Assembly: GCA_028283655.1 (NCBI GenBank)
Contig: JAPWKE010000003.1
Coordinates: forward strand, 744,001-808,000
Source: Acidobacteriaceae bacterium
GTDB taxonomy: Bacteria; Acidobacteriota; Terriglobia; Terriglobales; Acidobacteriaceae
DNA length: 64,000 bases
Reading direction: 5' to 3'
In this document: piece by piece, positions 26,423-34,721 of the stretch
Layout: each line of letters starts with the position of its first letter
How positions within the stretch are numbered: position 1 is the stretch's first letter
Program-made: the position numbers and the translations under genes
Notes under the pieces: model-generated
What the model saw: only the letters and a program-made list of their open reading frames with translations
Told to the model about the DNA's origin: nothing
Databases searched by the model: none

Positions 26423-28099
26423 ATGGCAACGGCAATCAATACGAAGTTCGATCGGTACTACACCTACGACGAGATGACGGAGCAGCTCCAGAACCTGGTA
26501 GCAGCGTATCCGGAGCTGGCCAAGATGCGCTCGTTGGCGAAGACGTTTGCAGGTCGTGAGGTGTGGCTGGTTGAGATTACGAACCACCGCACCGGCCCGG
26601 CGCTGGAAAAGCCCGGCTACTACATCGACGCGCAGATCCATGCAGAAGAGCACGCGACCAGCGCAACCGCGCTCTACGCCATCTGGCATCTGTTGACGCA
26701 GTACGGCAAGGACGAAGAGGCCACTCGACTTGTCGACACACAGGTCTTCTATGTGCTGCCGCGCATCAACCCCGACGGCGCCGAGATGTCGCTTGTGCCG
26801 CCGTATCAGAACTGGTGTGGCAACGGTCGTTACACGCCTGAGACCGCGCGTCACGAAGGTCTGATCGCAGAAGACGTCGATGGCGATGGCTATCTCGCAT
26901 GGATGCGTGTGCCGGATACGAAGGGCGAGTGGAAGAAGAGTTCCTACAGTGACGATGTGATGGTGCAACGTTCTCCCGGAGAAGAGGGTGGCGAGTACTA
27001 CAGACTCTATCCCGAAGGTTCAATCCGCAACTTCGATGGCGTGGATGTAAAGGTAGAGAAGCCTTTCGACGGCAACATGAACCGCAACTTCCCGGCCAAC
27101 TGGTCGCGCGAGGAGTACGGTGCGGGTGAGTATCCGTTGTCTGAGCCCGAGGCCGCAGGCATGGCCCGCTTCATCCTTGAGCATCCGAACATTTGCGGCA
27201 TGTGCGCGTATCACACGCACGGAGGCGTGATCCTGCGGCCCAGTATGACGCGTCCCGACAGCTCCATGAGCCCGCGCGATCTTGCCTTGTATGACGCGAT
27301 CGGCAAGGTGGGCACGGAGATTACCGGCTACCCGACGATCAGCATCTATGAGGGCTTCACCCCGGACAAGTCGAAGCCGCGTCGCGGCGGTCTGATGGAC
27401 TGGACCTATGAAGAGATGGGCATCATCAGCATCGGCACGGAGCTGTGGGATCTGGAAGCGGCTGCAGGTGTTGAGAAGGCCAGCTTCTACAACCTGCATC
27501 CAGCAGGAGATGAGGCGCAGCGCAAGATCTACGAGTTTGTTCGCAAGAACCTGGGCGACCGCGGCTGGCGGCCGTGGAAGAGTTTCGAACACCCGCAACT
27601 GGGCACGATCGAGGTTGGCGGTATGGTGAACATCTGGGCTTACCGCAACCCGCCCGAACCAATGCTCGAGAAGGTCTGCCGCGAGAACGCGCTCTTCAAT
27701 CTGCGTCACGCCGCGGCGTCTCCACGCGTCCTCATCGACAGCGTTACGGTTGACTCGCTAGGCGCTGATCTTTACAAGGTGCGAGCTGTCGTTAGCAACC
27801 ACGGCTATCTACCGACGAACCTCTCAGACGTTGCGATCGAGAAGAACATCGCAAAGCCTGTCGAGATCTCCATCAACGTAGAGGGTGGAGAAGTTGTGAT
27901 GAATCCGGCATCGGTGCAGGTCGGTCATCTCGCTGGCCGCAATGAGCGCTTCGCTCCGTGGTCGCCCTGGGGACAGCAGTGGACCGCCGTTGGCAAGCCG
28001 GTTGAGTGGCTCGTTCGTGTCGCTGCCGGTGGATCGATTGAGGTGACGGCTCGTTCAGAAAAGGGTGGAACGTATCGCATCAAACAGCAGGCCGTTTAG
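26423..28099 (+). CDS. M14 zinc carboxypeptidase
   Basis: 558 residues from the ATG at 26423 (GGAGAAGAAG upstream); the open frame extends further back but without such support. Zinc ligands are His 73 and Glu 76 in QIHAEEHATS, with the third ligand in the AYHTHGG segment (264-266). The candidate catalytic Glu lies in ELWDLEAAAG near 343. There is no signal peptide, so it is probably cytoplasmic. About 150 residues after the catalytic domain form a C-terminal extension. It should trim C-terminal residues from peptides. Its stop codon overlaps that of the convergent ureidoglycolate lyase gene by four bases. Confidence 0.88.
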   Translation: MATAINTKFDRYYTYDEMTEQLQNLVAAYPELAKMRSLAKTFAGREVWLVEITNHRTGPALEKPGYYIDAQIHAEEHATSATALYAIWHLLTQYGKDEEATRLVDTQVFYVLPRINPDGAEMSLVPPYQNWCGNGRYTPETARHEGLIAEDVDGDGYLAWMRVPDTKGEWKKSSYSDDVMVQRSPGEEGGEYYRLYPEGSIRNFDGVDVKVEKPFDGNMNRNFPANWSREEYGAGEYPLSEPEAAGMARFILEHPNICGMCAYHTHGGVILRPSMTRPDSSMSPRDLALYDAIGKVGTEITGYPTISIYEGFTPDKSKPRRGGLMDWTYEEMGIISIGTELWDLEAAAGVEKASFYNLHPAGDEAQRKIYEFVRKNLGDRGWRPWKSFEHPQLGTIEVGGMVNIWAYRNPPEPMLEKVCRENALFNLRHAAASPRVLIDSVTVDSLGADLYKVRAVVSNHGYLPTNLSDVAIEKNIAKPVEISINVEGGEVVMNPASVQVGHLAGRNERFAPWSPWGQQWTAVGKPVEWLVRVAAGGSIEVTARSEKGGTYRIKQQAV

Positions 28100-28111
28100 G
28101 CCTGCTGTTTG
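28081..28111. terminator. Bidirectional hairpin formed by two overlapping stop regions
   Basis: A perfect 13-bp stem (28081-28093 with 28099-28111, loop GTTTA). Both stop codons lie in the loop and stem, so the last codons of both genes form the stem and encode KQQA(V) on each strand. Confidence 0.82.
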
Positions 28112-28584
28112 TCCGGCGCAATGATCTCAAGCGGTTCCGAGAGTGTAATGAACTCGTCATCGCTACGGTCGTTGCGCCACATGTACACCGCAAAGTGTGC
28201 CTTGCTATCGAGTGCTGTCGCGCCTGCGTGCCAGGTGTTCGCACGATAGACAACGCCGACGTTGCCCGGTGCGACGAAACATTGTGCTCCTGCCAGATCG
28301 GGCGAGCCATCGGCCAGGCTGGGGGCAACAACGATCAGATACTGCGAAGCCTCAAGCGGAACGAAGATCTGCGCGGCGTGGGGATGACGCTCCAGCAGTG
28401 TGACGCTGTGTGGCAGAGCCGTGGGAACGACAAAGTTCACATGCAGGCGAGGTGTCGCGTCCTTCAACTCGCTGCCTAGCCACTCTGTCAAAAAAGCGCG
28501 CTCCCCCGGGGCCGCTGGTGGAGACACCAGGCACCCGAAGGGAGCGAACTCGTCTGCGTGGACGGGCTTGGGATGCAGCCGCAT
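28096..28584 (-). CDS. allA: Ureidoglycolate lyase
   Basis: 162 residues from the ATG at 28584, two bases after the PuuE stop. The cupin-like ureidoglycolate lyase pattern is clear: an N-terminal FAPFGCLV segment, HPHAAQIFVPLE near 66, and YRANTWHAGATAL near 111. It splits ureidoglycolate to glyoxylate and urea. Urea would feed the urease encoded about 6 kb downstream. It is the last gene of the VOC / AstE-like / PuuE / lyase operon. Family assignment is firm; the true substrate could be another alpha-hydroxy ureide. Confidence 0.9.
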   Translation of the reverse strand: MRLHPKPVHADEFAPFGCLVSPPAAPGERAFLTEWLGSELKDATPRLHVNFVVPTALPHSVTLLERHPHAAQIFVPLEASQYLIVVAPSLADGSPDLAGAQCFVAPGNVGVVYRANTWHAGATALDSKAHFAVYMWRNDRSDDEFITLSEPLEIIAPDKQQA

Positions 28585-28586
28585 AG

Positions 28587-29519
28587 TTAGGACGCCTCGG
28601 CAGGGAAGCGGCCAATCCAGTGCCGCGCGATATCCTCGCGACGGCATACGTAGACGTCGTCGAGGGTCTTCACGTAGTCAAGAAAACGTGCAAGCCCGGC
28701 GGCGCGCCCTGGATGACCAAGAATGCGGAGATGCATGCCGACGTTCATCATGCGTGGCTGTTGTTTGCCTTCTGCGCGCAGCATATCGAGCGAGTCGCGG
28801 AGGAACGCGAAGTACGTTTCACCCGTTGTGATGCCTCCACGAAGCAGCCGCGCATCGTTGACCGTGAGCGAGTAAGGAACGACCAGGTGAGGACGCGCAC
28901 CGGTGTTGTCCCAATACGGCAGATCGTCGTTATAGGCATCGCTATCGTAGAGAAAGCCGCCTTCTTCGATCAGCAGTTTGCGCGTGAACACAGCAGGCGC
29001 ATACCGGCAGTACCAGCCGAGGGGGCGCTTACCGAGTGTGCGTTGAAACGAGGCCACAGCTTCTGTGATCTCGCGACGCTGCTCGTCTTCTGTCAGCGTG
29101 AACTGTTCGTTCCAGCGCAGACCGTGCGAGCAGATGTCCCAGTCGAGTCGGCGAATGGCCGCTGCAGCTTCTGGGTTGCGTTCAATAGCCTGCGCGCAGG
29201 CAAAGACCGTGACCGGAAGTTTGCGTTGTTCGAAGAGGCGAAGCAGCCGCCAGAACCCAACGCGTGTTCCGTACTCATACATGGACTCGGCGGCAAGGTC
29301 ACGATTGCCCTGCGCCACGCGGGACGTTGCCACTTCGAGTAAGGCACGCTCGGAGTGCTCATCCCCATCGGGGATGGAGTACTCCGAACCTTCCTCGAAG
29401 TTCATCACGAAGTTCAAAGCTACAGAAGCGTTGCCGGGCCACTGTGGGTTCGGCGGGTTCTGTCCGTAGCCGCAAAAATCGCGCGGGTGAGAATCTGGGC
29501 TTGGTACAGGAGGTGTCAT
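28587..29519 (-). CDS. puuE: PuuE-type allantoinase (polysaccharide-deacetylase fold)
   Basis: 310 residues starting at the ATG at 29519, which overlaps the upstream stop as TGATG. The N-terminal signature RDFCGYG with PPNPQWPG and the NFEEGSEY segment are characteristic of PuuE, a metal-independent allantoinase of the deacetylase fold, rather than of true polysaccharide deacetylases. PuuE opens the hydantoin ring of allantoin to allantoate. None of its usual purine partners (HIU hydrolase, OHCU decarboxylase, uricase) is in the window, so it may act on imported allantoin or on a different hydantoin. It is followed immediately by ureidoglycolate lyase. Confidence 0.88.
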   Translation of the reverse strand: MTPPVPSPDSHPRDFCGYGQNPPNPQWPGNASVALNFVMNFEEGSEYSIPDGDEHSERALLEVATSRVAQGNRDLAAESMYEYGTRVGFWRLLRLFEQRKLPVTVFACAQAIERNPEAAAAIRRLDWDICSHGLRWNEQFTLTEDEQRREITEAVASFQRTLGKRPLGWYCRYAPAVFTRKLLIEEGGFLYDSDAYNDDLPYWDNTGARPHLVVPYSLTVNDARLLRGGITTGETYFAFLRDSLDMLRAEGKQQPRMMNVGMHLRILGHPGRAAGLARFLDYVKTLDDVYVCRREDIARHWIGRFPAEAS

Positions 29520-30514
29520 CAGTCGCGGAACCCATCTGTCTTGCCGTAGAAGCAGCACCATTCCCCGGTCATCACGTTGGGCAGAGCGCGCAGCCCAAAG
29601 ATCATGCCATCTGCCGGAGCAACAAGCGTTCCGACCACATCACCCCACACATCGACGATGTTGGCGATTGGATCGCCCTTCTTCATCGGCTTCTTGCAGG
29701 CAACGCCTTCTGCCGGAACATAGACACCGCTGGCCGGAGCGAGCAGGGCTTCCTGCACACCCTTCCACCGCTTCTCCGGATAGTGCGCTTCGCCGGCGAT
29801 CATGCCGTAGTGACGCAGCACATTGCGCATCGCTTCCGTCAGGATGCCGACAACACGGCGCATCTCCTCGGGGGAGGTGGCCGGTCGTCCGCCCAGCTCT
29901 ACCGTGATGCCGCTCTTGCCCGCTTCGAGCATCGTTGCCATCGGGTTGCCCTTCGGGCTGATCGCAGAGAGCACAAGCTCCCAGCCGCGGCCCATGGCCT
30001 TCGCCAGCTCGATCGACTTCTCATCTTCGTTGACGAAGATCGTCTCGGAGAGATACGAATGAGCGCCACCGGAGTGGATGGACAGTTCGTAATCCGCAAC
30101 CGTCTTCAAGAACTCTGCATGAGCCCAGGCGATGCGCTCGGTCAGGTATCCCTGTGCGCGGCCCGGGTAGATGCGGTTCATGTCGTACGAGAAGGTGTCG
30201 AGCGGGTTGCCGCGCTGTCCGGCCTCGAACGCCGGGGCGTTCATGGCAGGAACCAGAACCAGCGTTCCGGAAAGCGCCTCTGGCTTGATCTCTGCGGCAA
30301 GGGCGTGGCAGGTCAGCGTGCCTTCCGGCTCATCGCCATGAATGCACGCATCAATCCAAACGCATGGGCCGGACTGCGAGCCGTTGATGACGATGACCGG
30401 GATGGAGATATCGGCTCCGGTTCCGGTCTTTGTCACGGGGATATGACCGCGTACGATCGTGCCGGGTGCGGCAACGGCGGTACCTACTGTGATCGTTTTT
30501 ACCTGCTGGGCCAT
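29519..30514 (-). CDS. Succinylglutamate desuccinylase/aspartoacylase-family (M14-like) deacylase
   Basis: 331 residues. The zinc motif is His 59 - Glu 62 in CIHGDEPEG, the third His in SIHSGGAHSY near 148 and the catalytic Glu in TVELGG near 205. The AstE/AspA family cleaves N-acyl amino acids (succinyl-Glu, acetyl-Asp, N-acetyl-diaminobutyrate). The C-terminal beta domain is present (GVYVPAEGVACKKPMKKGD). In this operon it might remove an N-carbamoyl or N-acyl group, or cleave allantoate in place of the absent allantoicase; that is speculative. Second gene of the operon, five bases after the VOC gene. Confidence 0.87.
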   Translation of the reverse strand: MAQQVKTITVGTAVAAPGTIVRGHIPVTKTGTGADISIPVIVINGSQSGPCVWIDACIHGDEPEGTLTCHALAAEIKPEALSGTLVLVPAMNAPAFEAGQRGNPLDTFSYDMNRIYPGRAQGYLTERIAWAHAEFLKTVADYELSIHSGGAHSYLSETIFVNEDEKSIELAKAMGRGWELVLSAISPKGNPMATMLEAGKSGITVELGGRPATSPEEMRRVVGILTEAMRNVLRHYGMIAGEAHYPEKRWKGVQEALLAPASGVYVPAEGVACKKPMKKGDPIANIVDVWGDVVGTLVAPADGMIFGLRALPNVMTGEWCCFYGKTDGFRD

Positions 30515-30519
30515 GTCGA

Positions 30520-30990
30520 CTAGATCCCCTTTACAGCGTTGTATTTATCAAGCTCTGCAGCGTTGTAGACCTGCATAAATTCAATCTCAATGCCACCGGC
30601 ATCGCTGTCGAGAAACGCAACGTAACCTTCCGGGTGCGGGTGGCTGCCCGTAATCTTGCAGGCCTTGCATTCACGCAGGGCTGCGCCCTTTTGCTGTGCT
30701 TCGGAGAGGGCCTTTTCGATGTCCGCTACTTCGTAGCAGATGTGGTGAAGGCCTTCTGCTCCACGCTGAGCGATCCACGAAGCGAAGCGTCCGTCGGCAT
30801 CCATCGACTGCGAAAGCTGGTACTCGATGCCACCGAGCAGGAACAGGGCCACGCGATTGCGTGACTTCGGGTACTCCGTCACCGCCGTGTCGGCAGGAAC
30901 GCCGAGGAAGCGGACATAGGTGTCCAGCGCTGCCTCTGCGTTACGTACGGCAAACGCCATGTGCTTGATGGATTTCACGTTTTCGCTCAA
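30520..30990 (-). CDS. VOC superfamily protein (methylmalonyl-CoA epimerase-like)
   Basis: 156 residues from a TTG start at 30990, supported by AAAGGA ten bases upstream. Likely metal ligands are His 10 (SIKHMAFAV), His in GLHHICYEV near 82 and Glu in GIEIEFMQV near 136. The fold resembles methylmalonyl-CoA epimerase, but substrate cannot be inferred. It is the first gene of the AstE-like / PuuE / ureidoglycolate lyase operon. There is a terminator between it and the SDR upstream and no obvious operator, so its promoter may lie in the 36 bases just before the gene. Confidence 0.83.
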   Translation of the reverse strand: MSENVKSIKHMAFAVRNAEAALDTYVRFLGVPADTAVTEYPKSRNRVALFLLGGIEYQLSQSMDADGRFASWIAQRGAEGLHHICYEVADIEKALSEAQQKGAALRECKACKITGSHPHPEGYVAFLDSDAGGIEIEFMQVYNAAELDKYNAVKGI

Positions 30991-31026
30991 TGTCTTCGAG
31001 TCCTTTCGTAGGGGGAGAAAAAGGGA

Positions 31027-31052
31027 GAAGAGACCGCATCGGCGGTCTCTTC
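31027..31052 (-). terminator. Rho-independent terminator of the second SDR (leftward)
   Basis: A perfect 11-bp stem (31027-31037 with 31042-31052, loop ATCG). On the minus strand it is followed by CTCCCTTTTTCTC. Confidence 0.82.
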
Positions 31053-31065
31053 AAGGGTGTCTGAT

Positions 31066-31830
31066 TTAGGTGGCGACGCGGCCGCCGTCGATAAGCAGTC
31101 CGATTCCCGTAGTGAAGGAGGACTGCTCCGAAGCTAGATAAAGAACGGTTTCAGCGATCTCTTCGCCTGTGCCCATACGTCCCATGGGTGTCGCAGACAT
31201 CCATTTTTCGGCCAAAGCATCAGGATCGGCTGCAAGATCAAGGTTGCGGCGGTTCATGCCCGTGTCGATCACGCCCGGGCAGATCGCATTGACGCGGATG
31301 TTCTTCCGCGAATACTCAATCGCGAGCACGCGCGTCAGCGACATAATGGCGCCCTTGGACGCGGCATACGAGACGTTCCCGCCAACGTTTGCATACGCGC
31401 TCACCGAACTGTTGTTCACGATGACGCCGCCGCCGGTACGGAGAAACGACTGGATCGCATACTTGCAGCCGAGGAACGTACCTTTAAGGTTGACATCGAT
31501 CACGCGCTCGAAGATCGCGGTGTCGAGCTCTGAGGAGGCCGTCAGGGGCTGCTCAATGCCTGCGTTGTTGAAGAGGATGTCGAGCTTGCCGAAGTGCGTC
31601 TCCGCGGTCTGTACCAGCGCCGAAACCTGGGACTCGACCCGCATATCGCAGGGCTGGAAGAGAATTCGGCCACTCTGGGCCCGAATCTCTGCTGCTGCCG
31701 CTTCTCCCGCGACAACATCCACATCGCCAAGGACAACGGAAGCACCTTCGCGGGCAAAAAGGGAGGCCGTGGAGCGGCCCATGCCGCTGGCGCCGCCGGT
31801 AATAATCGCTACTTTATTGCTAAGCCGCAT
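31066..31830 (-). CDS. Short-chain dehydrogenase/reductase
   Basis: 254 residues from the ATG at 31830, giving the usual MRLSNKVAIITGG start with AGGA four bases upstream. The open frame extends about 350 bases further but that part is not SDR-like. The cofactor motif TGGASGMG is at about 11-18, NNAG at 88-91, the catalytic Ser near 141, and Tyr 155 and Lys 159 (YAASK). Probably a 3-hydroxy-acid or sugar dehydrogenase. Divergent from the second Gfo/Idh gene across operator site 6. Confidence 0.88.
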   Translation of the reverse strand: MRLSNKVAIITGGASGMGRSTASLFAREGASVVLGDVDVVAGEAAAAEIRAQSGRILFQPCDMRVESQVSALVQTAETHFGKLDILFNNAGIEQPLTASSELDTAIFERVIDVNLKGTFLGCKYAIQSFLRTGGGVIVNNSSVSAYANVGGNVSYAASKGAIMSLTRVLAIEYSRKNIRVNAICPGVIDTGMNRRNLDLAADPDALAEKWMSATPMGRMGTGEEIAETVLYLASEQSSFTTGIGLLIDGGRVAT

Positions 31831-31925
31831 GGAATCCTGCACTGTCGTCTCCGCACACAAAATCATGAAACGGGAACGGCTGGATGATGACATTGGACGG
31901 TGGAAGCCACTGTTCGTATGTATGA

Positions 31926-31936
31926 TTGTATAACAA
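31926..31936. promoter_or_regulatory. Candidate GntR operator, site 6
   Basis: An exact TTGTATAACAA lies between the divergent SDR (leftward) and Gfo/Idh (rightward) genes. It is 90 bases before the SDR start and 109 before the Gfo/Idh start. Confidence 0.72.
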
Positions 31937-32044
31937 GTCAAGCGACGCCTTGTCCAGCACTTTCGGGCTTTGTCAGCGTATGGCAGCTGGAATCCGCGTT
32001 TGATACGGCGTTTACGGTTAATTAGAGATTCAGGAGCAGAAGCG

Positions 32045-33112
32045 ATGCGAGTTGGAATTATTGGAGCCAGTTTTGCAAAAGCCGCCTTCCTGCCCGCCTT
32101 TCGGCATGTAGCAGGTGCCGAAGTGGTGGCGTTGGCGAGTTCCAGGCTGGAGAGCGCGGAGGCCGCAGCGAAGCCGTTCGGCGTCAAGCATGTTTATGCG
32201 GATTGGCAGTTGATGCTGCAGGAGCAGTCGCTCGACCTGGTCTGCATCGCCACCCCGACGGTGATGCACGCCCCGATGGTCTTCGCTGCGCTGGAAGCGG
32301 GTGCGCATGTGTTGAGCGAAAAGCCGACGGCGATGGACGCGCAGGAAGCTGCCGCCATGTTGCAGATGGCGGAAAAGCTCGGGCGCGTGCACATGATCGA
32401 CCACGAACTGCGCTTTAACGCCAAGCGAAAGAAGCTGCGCGAGCTTCTGCAGGCCGGCGCCATCGGCACGGTCCGTCATGTCGTGGTGCACAACGTGGGC
32501 GGCAGTTGGGCTGATCCGAAGTCGCGCCCTGCTGGCGACTGGTGGTCTTTGGCGAAGATGGGCGGCGGTCGTCTGGGAGCGAATGGCTCGCATCAGGTCG
32601 ACCTGCTGCGTTGGTGGCTTGGTGAAATTACCGCTGTCTCCGGCACCGTGAAAACGATGGTTCCTGACCGCATTGATCCGCGCACGGGCGCGTCTTGGAC
32701 CGCGACGGCGGACGATCTTGTTCAGTTCTCGGCGGAGTTTGCTTCGGGTACGTTGGCGAATGTGCTCATCAGCACCATCGCTCGTCATGGAGCTGCGAAC
32801 GAGACGACGTTCTACGGCAGCGAAGGGACGATCACCCTCTCGAACGATACCGAGAAGCTGATGATGGGCGCTGTTGGCGAGCCACTTCAGGAGATCGAAG
32901 TCGCGAATCCTTACGATGGCCTCGAAGGCGTCAACGCCGGGATCTGGAACCAGTCTGTGGTGGGTGCTGTGCAGGAACTCTGCGCGGCGATCAGCGAGAA
33001 GCGGGCCCTGCGCGAAGGAGCTACCTTCCGCGATGGCCTGCAGAACCAGCGCGTGCTTGATGCCATCCGCGACTCGGAAGCCCAGAGGCAGTGGGTAGCG
33101 GTTCCGCAGTAA
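32045..33112 (+). CDS. Gfo/Idh/MocA family oxidoreductase
   Basis: 355 residues from the ATG at 32045 with AGGAG about nine bases upstream. The Rossmann motif GIIGASFAK is at residues 4-12, and EKPTAMD near residue 97 carries the catalytic-turn Lys-Pro. The C-terminal alpha/beta domain is complete. Substrate unknown. It is distinct from the Gfo/Idh at 978-2042, so the locus has two. It ends at a strong hairpin facing the convergent regulator gene. Confidence 0.88.
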   Translation: MRVGIIGASFAKAAFLPAFRHVAGAEVVALASSRLESAEAAAKPFGVKHVYADWQLMLQEQSLDLVCIATPTVMHAPMVFAALEAGAHVLSEKPTAMDAQEAAAMLQMAEKLGRVHMIDHELRFNAKRKKLRELLQAGAIGTVRHVVVHNVGGSWADPKSRPAGDWWSLAKMGGGRLGANGSHQVDLLRWWLGEITAVSGTVKTMVPDRIDPRTGASWTATADDLVQFSAEFASGTLANVLISTIARHGAANETTFYGSEGTITLSNDTEKLMMGAVGEPLQEIEVANPYDGLEGVNAGIWNQSVVGAVQELCAAISEKRALREGATFRDGLQNQRVLDAIRDSEAQRQWVAVPQ

Positions 33113-33130
33113 CCGCAAAGGATAAAAGAG

Positions 33131-33164
33131 AACGGGCGGAGCAGCTCTAGCTGCTTCGCCCGTT
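33131..33164. terminator. Bidirectional hairpin between Gfo/Idh and GntR genes
   Basis: A 15-bp stem (33131-33145 with 33150-33164, one G-T pair, loop TCTA). T residues flank it on the plus strand. Confidence 0.75.
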
Positions 33165-33170
33165 TCAGCG

Positions 33171-33878
33171 TTAGAGGAACTTCCGGCGGCGGCGGTCGAT
33201 GAGAAGAATGTGGCTTTCGAGCGCTTCGCTCACCTCTTCCGGTGCCCCGGGCTTCTTGATCTGCTCGAAGATGAAGTCACGGAATAGCTCGTGCTGACGG
33301 GGAATCGCCATCAGATTTTTGTCGCGGTAGCGTTCAAAGTTGAAGACAATCGTGACATGGCGAGCGATTGTGTCCCACAGCGTGCCAGCGATCGGATTGC
33401 GCGCTGCATTGCGAATCGTGCGATGGAACTCCAGATCTGCGAGTAGTGAGGCAGGTACATCTTCGGACTTCGCCGCGCGTTCCATCTCTGCAATCGCGAT
33501 ATTGAGTTCGTTGGGATCTTCCACACCGCTGCGCCAGTTATTCAGGGCATCGCGCAGTAGAAACGTTTCGAGCATCAGGCGTACTTCGAGGATCTGCTGC
33601 GTCGTTTCTGCGTCGAAGGTCGCAACGTGATATCCACGATGTCCCCCGCCGGTCAGGATGCCTTGCGCATGCAATACTTTCAGCGCTTCACGGATAGGAA
33701 CACGGCTTACGCCAAGTTTTTCTGCCAGGGTCGTTTCCACGATGCGCTCGCCCGGCACGAGCCGCCGGGTCGCAATCGAGTTGGCAATGAGGTTTGCGAT
33801 GTTGTCGGCCAGCGACGTCCAGAGCGGTTTCCTCAGGAGGTCAGTACTGCTGGCGCTCAGCGGTGCGTCGATCGACAA
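33171..33878 (-). CDS. GntR family transcriptional regulator, FCD (FadR/VanR) subfamily
   Basis: 235 residues from a TTG at 33878 (AGAGG seven bases upstream). The winged helix-turn-helix lies at about 20-85, with the VETTLAEKLGVSRVPIREAL recognition segment near residues 46-65. It is followed by an all-helical FCD ligand domain ending near 225. A perfect 24-base dyad with the TGTATAA half-site lies 22 bases upstream, so autoregulation is expected. The same half-site recurs in six other intergenic places in this locus. The regulator therefore probably controls the whole cluster, most likely as a repressor relieved by a pathway intermediate. The effector is unknown. Confidence 0.9.
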   Translation of the reverse strand: MSIDAPLSASSTDLLRKPLWTSLADNIANLIANSIATRRLVPGERIVETTLAEKLGVSRVPIREALKVLHAQGILTGGGHRGYHVATFDAETTQQILEVRLMLETFLLRDALNNWRSGVEDPNELNIAIAEMERAAKSEDVPASLLADLEFHRTIRNAARNPIAGTLWDTIARHVTIVFNFERYRDKNLMAIPRQHELFRDFIFEQIKKPGAPEEVSEALESHILLIDRRRRKFL

Positions 33879-33900
33879 AATGGGCCTCTTTCAAAAGGTG

Positions 33901-33924
33901 TGAATGTATAATTTTATACATTCA
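33901..33924. promoter_or_regulatory. Candidate GntR autoregulatory operator, site 7
   Basis: Arms TGAATGTATAA and its exact reverse complement are separated by TT (24 bases). It lies between the GntR start and the divergent urease operon (ureF start at 34047), so both may be controlled. Confidence 0.78.
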
Positions 33925-34046
33925 GCGGGGCTAACAGATCGGTTCTGCTTAGAATACGTCGCCCTTTTGTTTTGTTCGGGCAAATTTCTTCAGTTTTCCT
34001 TTGCGGAAGCCGTCACTGTGCTTTCGAAGTCACTACGGGGCTGGCT

Positions 34047-34721
34047 TTGAGAACGAATCAAGCGAATCAGTCGATGATTGCGTGGCTGCAAATGTTGCAG
34101 TTGTCCGATAGTGCGTTGCCGATTGGAGCCCTCTCCCACAGCTTCGGTATTGAGTCTCTGGTGGCCGAGGGCGGGCTGGATGCCGCCGGTTTGCAGCGTT
34201 TCTTCGCCGAGTGGCTGGCCGGTGCGGGCCACAGCGATGCTGTGCTTTGTGTTCGCGGCTACGGAGCATCGTCGCAGGAAGAGTGGCAGCAGTTGAATGC
34301 AACCGCGTCCGCGATGCGTCCCGCCAGGGAAAGCCGGGAGGCGAGCCTTCGCCTGGGACGTCGCTTTCTGGGGCTGTCTGCTGCACTCGAAAACGATGAT
34401 CGTCTGCGCTTTTACGGAGACGCGCACCTGGCTGCCACTTTCGGGCTGGTTGGATCGGTGTTGAAACTGGATGTGGAGCAGGTGGCTGGAGCCTACCTGC
34501 ACCAGACATTGTTTGGGGCTGTCTCTGCCTGCCAAAGGCTCCTGCCGCTCGGGCAGTCGGCGGCCATGCAGTTGCTCTGGAGCATGAAGTCGCACATGGC
34601 CTCGGTGATCGACGCTGCAAGCGCGTGCCCAGAGTGGGAGAGCCTGTGGAATCTGCAGCCGATGCTTGAAATTGCTTCAATGCGCCATCCGCAACTGCAC
34701 ACGAGGTTATTCATCAGTTGA
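34047..34721 (+). CDS. ureF: Urease accessory protein UreF
   Basis: 224 residues from a TTG at 34047 with GGGG six bases upstream; an ATG at 34074 is the alternative. The all-helical UreF pattern is clear: LQLSDSALPIGALSHSFGIES near residue 16 and a CQRLLPLGQSAAMQLLWSMK segment near 164. UreF binds UreD/UreH and the UreG dimer in the complex that carbamylates the active-site lysine and delivers nickel. It is the first gene of the operon (F-D-AB-C-G). It overlaps ureD by four bases. Confidence 0.9.
   Translation: MRTNQANQSMIAWLQMLQLSDSALPIGALSHSFGIESLVAEGGLDAAGLQRFFAEWLAGAGHSDAVLCVRGYGASSQEEWQQLNATASAMRPARESREASLRLGRRFLGLSAALENDDRLRFYGDAHLAATFGLVGSVLKLDVEQVAGAYLHQTLFGAVSACQRLLPLGQSAAMQLLWSMKSHMASVIDAASACPEWESLWNLQPMLEIASMRHPQLHTRLFIS

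Noticed and set aside
27020-27709. A 229-codon leftward frame
   Set aside because: Antisense to the M14 carboxypeptidase, no recognisable features.
28587-29519. Naming the PuuE-type gene a polysaccharide deacetylase
   Set aside because: The fold is shared, but the RDFCGYG and PPNPQWPG start is the allantoinase-type signature.
31066-32187. A 373-residue SDR with a long N-terminal part
   Set aside because: The added part runs through operator site 6 and antisense to the Gfo/Idh gene; the SDR fold begins at the ATG at 31830.
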